64,000 nt of DNA. It comes from Oceanobacillus iheyensis HTE831. Lineage in GTDB: Bacteria; Bacillota; Bacilli; Bacillales; Amphibacillaceae. How positions within the stretch are numbered: the stretch's first letter is position 1; every line of letters starts with the position of its first letter. The stretch lies in contig NC_004193.1 in the NCBI RefSeq assembly GCF_000011245.1, forward strand, positions 1,094,501 to 1,158,500, read 5' to 3'. Shown here piece by piece: positions 18,842 to 27,948 of this stretch. The position numbers and the translations under genes are program-made. The notes beneath the pieces were generated by a model. That model did not search any database, was not told where the DNA came from, and saw nothing but the letters and a program-made list of their open reading frames with translations.

Positions 18842-19774
18842 ATGCTCGAATTAATAGACCTGTCTAAAAAGTTTAAGACTACGGAGGCAGTTAAGTCTTT
18901 AAATATGTTCATTGAACGTGGAGAAATTATCGGGTTACTTGGACCGAACGGCGCAGGTAAATCCACTGCTATTTCTATGTTATCTACACTATTGGAACCA
19001 ACGAGTGGAGATGTTCGTTATTTAAATAATAGTGTATTGAAACAAACATCTTCATTAAGAAAAGAAATTGGCGTAGTACCACAAGAGATAGCTCTATATA
19101 CTGATTTAACGGCGGAAGAAAATTTGAAGTTCTTTGGTAAGATTTATCGTTTATCAAACAAAGTGGTAAAAGAAAGAATGGAAGAAGTACTAGTACAAAT
19201 TGGATTGACGGAAAAAAGAAAAGAATTAGTAAAGAATTTTTCTGGAGGGATGAAACGAAGATTAAATATTGGTGTGGCATTGCTTCATCAACCAAAAATC
19301 TTAGTAATGGATGAACCTACAGTAGGAATTGACCCCCAATCAAGAAGTTATATTTTAGAAACAGTGAAGCAAATGAATCAAAAAGAGGGTATGACGGTTA
19401 TCTATACAAGTCACTACATGGAAGAAGTGGAGTATCTTTGTGACCGTATATATATTATGGACCAAGGTGATCTGATTGCTTCTGGTACCAAAGAGGAGAT
19501 TAAGCAAATCTTATCTTCTGAAAACACTATATCATTGATTGCTGACCGGTGGAGCGATGCTTTTATTGAAAGTCTGAAATTGATACCTTCCATTAATCAA
19601 CTAACAATAGACGGAAAGGAAATTACATTAATTATACCAAAACAGATTAATCTCTTTCCGGAACTTATCCGTCTAACAGAAGAATACGATGTTGATATTC
19701 GTTCGCTAAATGTTAAAACACCTACATTAGAAGATGTTTTTCTGCATTTAACTGGCAGAGCGCTAAGGGATTAG
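18842..19774 (+). CDS. ABC exporter ATPase (LnrL/YfiL-like)
   Basis: A 310-residue ATP-binding subunit. Walker A GPNGAGKST, signature FSGGMKRR, Walker B ILVMDEPTVGID and the switch histidine in YTSHYMEE are all present. The C-terminal ~80 residues form the extra domain typical of ABC-2 drug exporters. ATG 18842 is preferred: AAGGAGGG lies directly before an upstream ATG (18836), which is too close. It is the first gene of a three-gene exporter operon. Confidence 0.93.
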   Translation: MLELIDLSKKFKTTEAVKSLNMFIERGEIIGLLGPNGAGKSTAISMLSTLLEPTSGDVRYLNNSVLKQTSSLRKEIGVVPQEIALYTDLTAEENLKFFGKIYRLSNKVVKERMEEVLVQIGLTEKRKELVKNFSGGMKRRLNIGVALLHQPKILVMDEPTVGIDPQSRSYILETVKQMNQKEGMTVIYTSHYMEEVEYLCDRIYIMDQGDLIASGTKEEIKQILSSENTISLIADRWSDAFIESLKLIPSINQLTIDGKEITLIIPKQINLFPELIRLTEEYDVDIRSLNVKTPTLEDVFLHLTGRALRD

Positions 19775-19784
19775 GAGGTAGTGT

Positions 19785-21041
19785 ATGATCGTTCAATTAA
19801 TTAAAAAACAATTGCTTCTACTCTTGCGTAACCGTATTCAACTATTGATGTTGTTGGTGCTGCCAATTATTCTAATTGTTATTCTTAGTACGGCACTATC
19901 AGGATTTATGCAAGGAGATAATCCTCAATTAACGATAAAGATAGCCTGGCTAGAACAACAAGATGAAACATCACAAGTCGATACGTTTTTAGAAAATATG
20001 AATGAGTTAGGTGTTTCATCAGATGTATTTCCCGATAAAGATGCGTTACACATGACAACTATACTCCGTGAAGATGTGTTTTTAAGTGAAGAACTGAGTA
20101 GCATGATTGAATTGCATCAAATCGATGAATCTGAAAAAGAAAAAATTATAGAAGATGCTAATTATGCAGCAGTTATCGAAGTACCGCAAGATTTTACTTT
20201 GGATTTATTACAAGCGATGGCTTTAGAAGACAATTCAGTTCCAAAACTTGAATTATTTTTAAATCAAGAACAACAAATCGGTACTGAGGTAGTCGAATCC
20301 ATCATTCACAATTTTAATGAAATGATCGTTATGAATCAATTTATGGAAGAAAGTAATTTACCAATTACAGTTGAAGAATTGAATAACCATGATGTGCCAG
20401 GAGAATTAAAACATATGGAACAACGTATACCGATATCTTCGCAAGCCTACTATACGATTGGTATGGCAGTTATGAATGCTTTATATGTTGCTTCAACGTT
20501 AGGATTTTTCGCCTATCGTGAGAAAGAAATCCACGTATTTGATCGATTGATTGTTGCAGATATGTCGAGATGGAAATTTTTCTTAAGTGTACTTATATCT
20601 GGAGCGATTGTGTCATTTATGCAGTTACTTTTTATTTTTGGATTCTCTTGGTTAGTTTTTAAAATAGCATGGCCAAGTATGATGGTATTTTTAACTATAA
20701 CGCTGTCTTTAGCTTTAGCAGTAGGAGGTACTACGGTGTTATTGACAGCAATTAGCTATCGTATTAATACAGAAGAAATCATTGGGTTTTTCTCTGGCAT
20801 TATCGTGTCTATTTTTGCTTTCTTAGGAGGAAGCTTCTTTCCAATCGGTGAATTATCACCTCTTATTCAACAAATTGGGAATTTAACCCCAAACGGAGCG
20901 AGTTTAAGTGCATATATTCAGGTGTTACAAGGGGCTCCATTTAAAGAAATAGCATCTTATATTGTAGTACTTTTATGTTTTACTGTCGTATCTATTTTAC
21001 TAGCGGTAATTAGTTATCCAAAAAGGGGGTCTAAGATATGA
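19785..21041 (+). CDS. ABC-2 type permease (LnrM/YfiM-like)
   Basis: This 418-residue protein has a single N-terminal membrane helix, a ~170-residue extracellular region rich in E and Q, and a C-terminal block of five helices (ABC2_membrane_3 pattern, GGSFFPIGELSP). It pairs with the next gene as the two halves of the exporter channel; the genes overlap by ATGA. The likely substrate is a membrane-active lipid or polyene-like compound by analogy with LnrLMN. Confidence 0.87.
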   Translation: MIVQLIKKQLLLLLRNRIQLLMLLVLPIILIVILSTALSGFMQGDNPQLTIKIAWLEQQDETSQVDTFLENMNELGVSSDVFPDKDALHMTTILREDVFLSEELSSMIELHQIDESEKEKIIEDANYAAVIEVPQDFTLDLLQAMALEDNSVPKLELFLNQEQQIGTEVVESIIHNFNEMIVMNQFMEESNLPITVEELNNHDVPGELKHMEQRIPISSQAYYTIGMAVMNALYVASTLGFFAYREKEIHVFDRLIVADMSRWKFFLSVLISGAIVSFMQLLFIFGFSWLVFKIAWPSMMVFLTITLSLALAVGGTTVLLTAISYRINTEEIIGFFSGIIVSIFAFLGGSFFPIGELSPLIQQIGNLTPNGASLSAYIQVLQGAPFKEIASYIVVLLCFTVVSILLAVISYPKRGSKI

Positions 21042-22144
21042 AAGGGATCCTTTATTCACGAATAAGAGGGTTTGTTCGGCAACCATTTACCTTCCTTTTA
21101 TTTACAGCCATGGCCGTAATATTCGCTTTACTCATTGGTGGAACAGGTCCAGCCTCAACTATCGTTGTCCCTGTGTATGGGGATGAAGATATTCAAGAAG
21201 AGATGAAATCAGAAATACAAAATCAGGAATATTTTACATTTGAGTGGGTCAGTAAAGACGAACTAGAAACAAAGGTAAAAGACGGTGATGCAGATGTAGG
21301 CATACTCCTTTATGAAGATAATTTTGATTTAATTGTAGGTGTGGAAAGTACTCATCTAGGAATGATTCGTCAAACCATACAGCAAGTGTATGTTGAAAAA
21401 GAACGAGAAATGAAAATTCAGGAAGCGGCTATACAAGCAGGATTAGATGAAGATGAAGTATTGGAGAACTATTTGACCAGTATGGAAGGTTCCTTCATTG
21501 AAATTGAAAAAACTAGCTTTCAAGGTGAACAGGATTGGTTGTATGATGGAAATATTCATCGAATCGCAGGATTTTCGTTGTTTTTTGCAATCTATACGAT
21601 CGCCTACAATGTACTCACTATTTTAGTAGAAAAACGTAATGGATTATGGGATCGAATGATTTTATCCCCACTAAAGAAAACGGAAATGTATATAAGTAAC
21701 TTAATTTATAGTTTTTTTGAGGGGTACGTACAAATCTGTCTTATTTTTGCAATCTTTCATTATGGGTTTAATATCGATTTTAGCGGAAGATTTTTGGAGG
21801 TATTATTATTACTGATACCATATGTTTTAGCTATCGTAGCACTTTCTATTTTAATTACTGCTATTGTAAAAAATTCAGAACAATTTAATGCAGTAATCTC
21901 TATTATTGCTGTATCTTTAGCAATGATCGGTGGTGCATTCTGGCCACTTGAAATTGTGGAAAATAAATTTTTACTATTTTTAGCTGATCTAAATCCATTA
22001 AAATATGGATTAGAGATTGTACAAGGGCTTTCCGTATACAATTATCCATTAGAAGAGATGGTTCAGCCAGTAAGTATATTATTGTTTATGACCGTATTAT
22101 TTACCGGAATTGGAATCCACTTAATGGAAAGACGTCATATTTAA
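21038..22144 (+). CDS. ABC-2 type permease (LnrN/YfiN-like)
   Basis: The 368-residue second permease subunit has the same plan as its neighbour: an N-terminal helix, an external domain with acidic residues, then five to six C-terminal helices with GGAFWPLEIVE. The start overlaps the previous stop (ATGA), indicating coupled translation and a heterodimeric channel. A terminator follows within 20 bases. Confidence 0.87.
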   Translation: MKGILYSRIRGFVRQPFTFLLFTAMAVIFALLIGGTGPASTIVVPVYGDEDIQEEMKSEIQNQEYFTFEWVSKDELETKVKDGDADVGILLYEDNFDLIVGVESTHLGMIRQTIQQVYVEKEREMKIQEAAIQAGLDEDEVLENYLTSMEGSFIEIEKTSFQGEQDWLYDGNIHRIAGFSLFFAIYTIAYNVLTILVEKRNGLWDRMILSPLKKTEMYISNLIYSFFEGYVQICLIFAIFHYGFNIDFSGRFLEVLLLLIPYVLAIVALSILITAIVKNSEQFNAVISIIAVSLAMIGGAFWPLEIVENKFLLFLADLNPLKYGLEIVQGLSVYNYPLEEMVQPVSILLFMTVLFTGIGIHLMERRHI

Positions 22145-22160
22145 GTAAGATATAAAATTA

Positions 22161-22205
22161 AAAAGCGTAACAAGTTTGTCCCAAACCTTGTTGCGCTTTT
22201 GTTAT
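22161..22205 (+). terminator. Terminator of the ABC exporter operon
   Basis: AAAAGCGTAACAAG pairs with CTTGTTGCGCTTTT around GTTTGGG-like loop sequence, with T-rich bases after it. Confidence 0.88.
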
Positions 22206-22208
22206 TTT

Positions 22209-22451
22209 CTAGGAAATTATAAAATTTTGGGGCTGTGGATAAACAACTAAGTTATTTAGCCACGTCCAGCTCCAGCGCCCATCACCTATTGTCCTTCCGG
22301 AAACCTCCTTACGATAAGTCAACATCGATTCGCATACGCTTATCGTGTTTCCTTTATCTCAAAGAAATAAAGAAGTTCGACCAGTCGAACCACCCCTTGA
22401 AAAACAGGGGCGCAGGACATACGGTGATAAACGGGCGCTTGCGCTTTTGTT
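22209..22451 (+). repeat. Long intergenic repeat, copy B (no internal module)
   Basis: Same ends and core as copy A, but the 55-57 bp module is absent: the sequence passes directly from CCTTACGATAA to GTCAACATCG. All three complementary end blocks are intact here (AGCGCCC/GGGCGCT, ATCACC/GGTGAT, GTCC/GGAC). It starts 4 bases after the exporter terminator. Confidence 0.93.
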
Positions 22452-22535
22452 ATTTTCCAGTGTTTCCATAACATGGTTTCTTCACATGTTTGTTCTTTTA
22501 GTATAATAGAATTAGATATAGAAAGGAGCATATAA

Positions 22536-23498
22536 GTGAAGAAGAAAAAGAAGTGGATTTGGATAGTATCAAGTATAGCAATCTTACTTATTATTATAAA
22601 TTTTGCAGCTGCATATTTCTTTTATCATTTAGCGATTGAAAGGAATGTGAAGGATTTCTTAAGTGGAAATCAGGATTTAGAAGTTTCTGCTGAGACATTG
22701 GATGTTCTATTAGACGGGGATTGGAGAAACTGGTCTGATGAACAAAACTATGAAAATTGGAATATTACTTCTCATGATGGCTTAAATCTAGAAGGATATT
22801 TTTTAAGAGCAAAAGAGCCTTCGAATAAAGTAGTAATTATGGCACATGGCTATTTAGGAAAAGGTAAAGATATGGCTCTTTATGGAGAACACTATGTGGA
22901 AGAACTAGGTTATCATATGTTAACACCGGACATGCGAGGACATGGGCAAAGTGATGGTGATTATATTGGATTTGGTTGGCATGACCGACTAGATATGATG
23001 GATTGGATAGACCAAGTTATTGACCGGTTTGGAGAAGATGTTGAAATCGTCTTACATGGTGTATCGATGGGGGCATCAACCATGCTGATGACTAGCGGGG
23101 AAGATTTACCAAGTAATGTGAAAGCTATTGTAGCTGATTGTCCATATACAAGTGTTGCAGATTTGTTTGACTACCAAATTGATCGAATGTATAACTTACC
23201 GTCATTTCCATTTATTCCTTCGACAAGTTTGGTAACACAAATGTTTGCTGGTTATACATTTGATGAGGCCTCTGCATTAGATCAAGTTCAAAAAACAGAA
23301 ATTCCTATATACTATGTCCATGGGGAAGAAGATCAATTTGTTCCTACAGAGATGACGGAAAAATTATATGAAAAAACGTCGAGTCCGAAAGAATTATTAT
23401 TAGTTGACTCTGCTGGACATGGTGAAGCTTTTGTGAAGAATGAAGATATGTATATTGAAAAACTTAATCGTTTTCTAAATAAATATCTAGACAAATAA
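22536..23498 (+). CDS. Membrane-anchored alpha/beta hydrolase (YqkD-like)
   Basis: A lysine-rich start and one hydrophobic helix (residues ~6-28) suggest a signal anchor with the enzyme outside. The catalytic set is the serine in GVSMGAS, aspartate in HGEEDQFVP and histidine in SAGHGEAF; the oxyanion segment is MAHGYLGKG. The length of 320 residues fits YqkD/YfhR-type hydrolases. The substrate is not known. It is monocistronic, with its own terminator. Confidence 0.85.
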   Translation: MKKKKKWIWIVSSIAILLIIINFAAAYFFYHLAIERNVKDFLSGNQDLEVSAETLDVLLDGDWRNWSDEQNYENWNITSHDGLNLEGYFLRAKEPSNKVVIMAHGYLGKGKDMALYGEHYVEELGYHMLTPDMRGHGQSDGDYIGFGWHDRLDMMDWIDQVIDRFGEDVEIVLHGVSMGASTMLMTSGEDLPSNVKAIVADCPYTSVADLFDYQIDRMYNLPSFPFIPSTSLVTQMFAGYTFDEASALDQVQKTEIPIYYVHGEEDQFVPTEMTEKLYEKTSSPKELLLVDSAGHGEAFVKNEDMYIEKLNRFLNKYLDK

Positions 23499-23536
23499 AC
23501 GGTAAGACTCTTAAAGGGTCTTACCGTTTATTCATT
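23495..23536 (+). terminator. Terminator of the alpha/beta hydrolase gene
   Basis: AATAAACGGTAAGAC pairs with GTCTTACCGTTTATT and is followed by CATTTTTT. Confidence 0.88.
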
Positions 23537-23606
23537 TTTTATACATGTTTTAAGCCTTTAATTCGCATATTAATGCATAAATATTAATGTATTTTTATAA
23601 TTATAC

Positions 23607-23635
23607 TTGCATAAACATACAATAAAATTTATAAT
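23607..23635 (+). promoter_or_regulatory. Promoter of the arginine operon with ARG-box-like sites
   Basis: TTGCAT (23607-23612) and TATAAT (23630-23635) are 17 bases apart. Just upstream, ATGCATAAATATTAATGTAT (about 23573-23592) is an imperfect palindrome like an ArgR/AhrC box, and TGCATAAACATAC overlaps the -35. Repression by arginine is the family expectation. Confidence 0.6.
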
Positions 23636-23672
23636 ATGGATTAATTCCATTTTGAAAAAGGAGCGGTTTATC

Positions 23673-24713
23673 TTGAAAAAGGCAGCGATTATTGGTGGTA
23701 CTGGTTATGGTGCTATTGAACTTATTAGACTGTTAGATTCACATCCTTATATAGAATTAGCAAAGATCATCTCGCAATCACAACACGGAGAGTTACTTGA
23801 TGAAACCTATCCACATCTTGCAACCTATGTTACACAACCTATGCAAGAGCTACATATTCAACAACTGATCGAAGAGATAGATATTGTTTTTCTAGCAACA
23901 CCGGCTGGAGTAGCAAAAGAGATCGCTGCTAGTTTTCTAGATTCTTCTATCCAATGTATTGACTTATCAGGTGATTTACGTTTGTCTTCCAGTGACTATG
24001 AAATGTGGTATCAAAAGAAGCCAGCAAGTGAAGCTTTACTAGAAAAAACGGCATATGGATTAACGGAAGTTTTTCAAGAGAAGATTAAACAAGCGAATAT
24101 TATATCTAATCCAGGTTGTTTTCCTACTGCTGCTTTATTAGGTCTTATTCCAATGCTTGAAAATAATATTATTGAATCAAAAGGAATTATGATTGATGGC
24201 AAAACTGGAATATCTGGAGCAGGTAAAAATTCCAGTGCAAAAACACATTTTTCAACTACAAATGAAAATGTCACTCCATATAAAATTGGAACACATCAAC
24301 ATATACCAGAGATCGAGAAATATTTATCTCAGCATGTTGAAGAATCTTCTGTAAGGGTGACTTTAACGACCCATTTAATTCCAATGACCAGAGGATTAAT
24401 GTGTACGATGTATGCACCATTACAACAAGATATAGATACCGCTGATGTTATAGATCTGTATAAACATTATTATGAGCAATCATCATTTATCCGGATTCGA
24501 AAACAAGGGGAATACCCATCTACGAAAGACGTTACGGGAAGTAACTATTGTGATATTGGAGCATATGTCGACAAACGAACAAATCAACTAATTATATCTT
24601 CTGCAATTGATAATCTAGTAAAAGGTGCTGCAGGGCAAGCAATCCAAAACATTAATGTAATGAATGGATGGGATGAAAAAACAGGATTATCTTTCTTGCC
24701 AGTATATCCATAA
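23673..24713 (+). CDS. argC: N-acetyl-gamma-glutamyl-phosphate reductase
   Basis: ArgC reduces N-acetylglutamyl phosphate to the semialdehyde with NADPH. The nucleotide-binding motif IIGGTGYGAIELIRLL is at the N-terminus and the catalytic cysteine lies in SNPGCFPTAA. TTG 23673 is the start: AAAAGGAG precedes it and the Rossmann motif follows within 10 residues. Upstream ORF sequence back to 23607 is not coding because it contains the promoter. Length is 346 residues. Confidence 0.95.
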   Translation: MKKAAIIGGTGYGAIELIRLLDSHPYIELAKIISQSQHGELLDETYPHLATYVTQPMQELHIQQLIEEIDIVFLATPAGVAKEIAASFLDSSIQCIDLSGDLRLSSSDYEMWYQKKPASEALLEKTAYGLTEVFQEKIKQANIISNPGCFPTAALLGLIPMLENNIIESKGIMIDGKTGISGAGKNSSAKTHFSTTNENVTPYKIGTHQHIPEIEKYLSQHVEESSVRVTLTTHLIPMTRGLMCTMYAPLQQDIDTADVIDLYKHYYEQSSFIRIRKQGEYPSTKDVTGSNYCDIGAYVDKRTNQLIISSAIDNLVKGAAGQAIQNINVMNGWDEKTGLSFLPVYP

Positions 24714-24725
24714 GGGGGAGTATCA

Positions 24726-25949
24726 ATGGAAACGACCACAGTGAAAGAAATATCAATATTAAAAAATGGTCATGTGACGAGTCCATCAGGGTTCTATGCT
24801 GGCGGGGTGCATTGTGGGCTACGACGAAAAAAACTTGATTTAGGCTGGATCTATTCCGATACTCCTGCAAGTGCAGCCGGTGTTTATACACAGAATACAT
24901 TTCAAGCTGCACCATTGCTAATCACTAAACATACGATCGAGCATTCAAAGCAAATCCAATCTATTATTGTGAACTCAGCTAATGCAAATTCATTTACAGG
25001 TAAACAGGGCTATGAAGATGCGTTACTTATGCAAAAACTAGTAGCGAATCAATTGAATATTGAACAACATCATGTCGCTGTAGCTTCTACAGGAGTTATT
25101 GGTGAACGCTTGCCGATGGATAAAGTAAGAAATGGTATCAGACAACTATCTCATACTCAAGTGGATGCAGAGAGTTTTGAAAAAGCAATACTAACTACGG
25201 ATACAAGTACGAAACATGTCGCTGTGCAAGTAGAAATCGATGGCAAGCTAGTTACTATTGGTGGAGCGGCAAAAGGTTCAGGAATGATCCATCCAAACAT
25301 GGCTACGATGCTCTCTTTCATTACGACGGATGCAAATGTTAATCAAGATAGCTTGCAGCAGGCGCTACGTAAGGTTACGGATCAATCCTATAATCAGATT
25401 ACAGTTGATGGAGATTCCAGTACAAACGATATGGTGTTAGTACTTGCTAATGGGAGAGCAGAAAATAACGAGTTAAATGAAAGTCATCCGGAATGGTCCG
25501 TATTTATGGATGCTTGGAACATCGTTGCAATCGAATTAGCGAAAATGATTGCTCGAGATGGGGAAGGAGCAACAAAACTGATTGAAGTAATTGTAAAAGG
25601 CGCATCAACAAATCAACAAGCAAGTCAAATTGCCAAAGCAGTCATTTCTTCCAATCTAGTAAAAACAGCTATTTATGGAAATGATGCTAACTGGGGAAGA
25701 ATTATCGGTGCGATTGGGTATAGTGGTGTACCAGTAGAAGCTAGCAAACTATCGATTGCTATTGGCGGAATTCAAGTTGTAAATAATGGTGAACCGATTG
25801 ATTTTGATGAGAAAGATTGCAAACAAGCCTTAAATCAAGAAACCGTTAATATAGTAATCGATTTACAAAGTGGTATGGACACAGCAACAGCTTGGGGGTG
25901 TGATTTAACGTATGATTACATTAGAATCAACGCATCTTATCGAACGTGA
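24726..25949 (+). CDS. argJ: Glutamate N-acetyltransferase / ornithine acetyltransferase
   Basis: ArgJ moves the acetyl group from N-acetylornithine to glutamate, recycling it; some Bacillus-type enzymes also use acetyl-CoA for the first step. The self-cleavage site that yields alpha and beta chains is NMAT194-ML, with the nucleophile threonine at 194. Length is 407 residues. It follows argC by 12 bases. No separate argA is seen nearby, so ArgJ may be bifunctional. Confidence 0.96.
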   Translation: METTTVKEISILKNGHVTSPSGFYAGGVHCGLRRKKLDLGWIYSDTPASAAGVYTQNTFQAAPLLITKHTIEHSKQIQSIIVNSANANSFTGKQGYEDALLMQKLVANQLNIEQHHVAVASTGVIGERLPMDKVRNGIRQLSHTQVDAESFEKAILTTDTSTKHVAVQVEIDGKLVTIGGAAKGSGMIHPNMATMLSFITTDANVNQDSLQQALRKVTDQSYNQITVDGDSSTNDMVLVLANGRAENNELNESHPEWSVFMDAWNIVAIELAKMIARDGEGATKLIEVIVKGASTNQQASQIAKAVISSNLVKTAIYGNDANWGRIIGAIGYSGVPVEASKLSIAIGGIQVVNNGEPIDFDEKDCKQALNQETVNIVIDLQSGMDTATAWGCDLTYDYIRINASYRT

Positions 25950-25958
25950 GGTGAAGAA

Positions 25959-26756
25959 ATGACTACAGTCGTGTTTAAAGTTGGAGGGAGTGTATTAAAT
26001 CAACTTTCTCCTAAGTTTTATCAAGTTCTGTTACAGCTAAAAGAAACAGGAACATGCAATCCAATTATTGTTCACGGTGGAGGACCTGAAATTAATGAAG
26101 CGCTAAGTAAAATGAATATAAAAACCGAGTTTGTTGACGGTTTACGAGTAACTTCGGAGGAAGTTCTCAGTATTGCTGAGATGGTTATGAGTGGAACAAT
26201 CAATAAACGCATTGTATCAAGTATACAGTCGATTGGTGGAAATGCACTTGGTTTAAGTGGAGTAGATGGAAAACTACTACGAGCAAAGCAAATGCATGAT
26301 GGAAAGCTTGGTTTGGTTGGTGAAGTGGTTGAAGTTAATACAGAATGGTTATCAATCATTATGAATAGTGGGGGCATTCCAGTAATTTCACCAATTGCAA
26401 TAGGTGATGCGGATAAGCGATATAATGTGAACGGTGATATGGCTGCTGGGGCGGTTGCTGAAGCTTTTCAATCAAAGCTAATACTCGTTAGTAATATTCC
26501 GGGAGTCATTGAATCGGTGAACGGAGAAGAAATAATTCATCATCATTTAACTAAACAACAAGTGGAAAGCAAAATAGATTCAGGCGTTATTTACGGAGGA
26601 ATGATTCCTAAAGTTCGTTCTGCTTTAGCAAGTCTAAAAAGCGGTGTTGCAGAGTCCGTTATTTTAAATGGTTTGAATCCAATTGAAATAAAGAATTATT
26701 TAGAAGGAAAAACAGTTGGAACAGTTTTAACAGAAAGAGAGGTAGAGCATGTCTAG
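25959..26756 (+). CDS. argB: Acetylglutamate kinase
   Basis: ArgB phosphorylates N-acetylglutamate. The glycine-rich segments VGGSVL and VHGGGPEI, the substrate segment NVNGDMAAGAVAE and the C-terminal YGGMIPKV match the amino-acid kinase family. Length is 265 residues. The gene overlaps argD by 8 bases. The short form without the N-terminal arginine-sensing helix suggests it is not feedback-inhibited by hexamerisation. Confidence 0.96.
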   Translation: MTTVVFKVGGSVLNQLSPKFYQVLLQLKETGTCNPIIVHGGGPEINEALSKMNIKTEFVDGLRVTSEEVLSIAEMVMSGTINKRIVSSIQSIGGNALGLSGVDGKLLRAKQMHDGKLGLVGEVVEVNTEWLSIIMNSGGIPVISPIAIGDADKRYNVNGDMAAGAVAEAFQSKLILVSNIPGVIESVNGEEIIHHHLTKQQVESKIDSGVIYGGMIPKVRSALASLKSGVAESVILNGLNPIEIKNYLEGKTVGTVLTEREVEHV

Positions 26757-27948
26757 TACAACAAAAGTTTCATCAGCAGTAATGCAAACATATAATCGTT
26801 TTCCAATAACAGCAACGAAAGGAAAAGGCAGCTTCCTATGGGATGATAATGGGGAGAAATACTTAGATTATACATCGGGGATTGCAACTTGTAATTTAGG
26901 GCATGTACCAGATAATGTACAACATGCTATATCAAACCAATTAAAAGATTTATGGCATTGCTCCAATTTATATCATATTCCTAGTCAAGAAAAATTAGCC
27001 GCGTTACTTACTGAATATAGTTGCTTAGATCAAGTATTTTTTTGCAACAGTGGAGCAGAGGCAAATGAAGCTGCAATTAAAATAGCAAAAAAGTATGCGA
27101 AAGATAAAGGGTATGATGACCGCACTGAAATCATTACTTTCGAACAGTCTTTTCATGGGCGTACTGGATCTACTATGGCTGCTACTGCACAAGAAAAAAT
27201 ACATCAAGGATTTACTCCATTAACAGAAGGGTTTCGATATCTTCCATTTAATAACAAAGAATCATTGTCTGAAATCGATAATGGGAAAACTTCTGCTGTA
27301 TTATTAGAAGTTATTCAAGGTGAAGGGGGCATACATACTGCAGAAAAAGATTGGTTAAAACAATTAGCTGCTATCTGTAAGCAAGCGGACATATTGCTAA
27401 TGATTGATGAAATCCAGACGGGGATAGGACGCACGGGAAGTTTATTTGCCTATCAACCATATGGAATAGAGCCAGATGTTATTACGGTAGCGAAAGGTTT
27501 GGGATCTGGATTTCCAATTGGTGCCATGCTAGCGAAACAACACATCGCGGCATCATTTTCGCCTGGTACACATGGAAGTACTTTTGGAGGAAATCCAGTA
27601 GCTGCAGCAGCTGGTATCGCGACTTTAAAAGAAATATTAAGTGATGGTTTTCTAGAAAATTGTAAGGAAGGTCAAGAGGAATTGTTTAATCAATTAAAAA
27701 GTATAAAAGAAATCTCTCCTTTGATTAAAGACATTCGTGGTAAAGGTTATTTAATGGGTATAGAAGTTATGAATCAGGCTAGTGCGTGGATTGAAAAACT
27801 TCGCGAAAAACAAATCCTTGTGCTACCAGCTGGTGAGAAAGTAGTACGTATATTACCTCCATTAACGACAACAAAAGAGGAACTACAAATATGTATACAA
27901 GCGTTGAAAGAAGTGGCATTAGAACTGGGGGGAAATACAAATGGATAA
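26749..27948 (+). CDS. argD: Acetylornithine aminotransferase
   Basis: A class III PLP aminotransferase converting N-acetylglutamate semialdehyde to N-acetylornithine. The PLP lysine is in VAKGLGSGFP, DEIQTGIGRTG is the conserved aspartate block, and CNSGAEANEAAIKIA binds the cofactor phosphate. Length is 399 residues. It overlaps both neighbours by 8 bases, so the operon is tightly packed. Confidence 0.96.
   Translation: MSSTTKVSSAVMQTYNRFPITATKGKGSFLWDDNGEKYLDYTSGIATCNLGHVPDNVQHAISNQLKDLWHCSNLYHIPSQEKLAALLTEYSCLDQVFFCNSGAEANEAAIKIAKKYAKDKGYDDRTEIITFEQSFHGRTGSTMAATAQEKIHQGFTPLTEGFRYLPFNNKESLSEIDNGKTSAVLLEVIQGEGGIHTAEKDWLKQLAAICKQADILLMIDEIQTGIGRTGSLFAYQPYGIEPDVITVAKGLGSGFPIGAMLAKQHIAASFSPGTHGSTFGGNPVAAAAGIATLKEILSDGFLENCKEGQEELFNQLKSIKEISPLIKDIRGKGYLMGIEVMNQASAWIEKLREKQILVLPAGEKVVRILPPLTTTKEELQICIQALKEVALELGGNTNG

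Noticed and set aside
22235..22471. 78-codon ORF over repeat B
   Set aside because: It uses a different frame of the repeat from the ORFs in copies A and C, and has no ribosome site.
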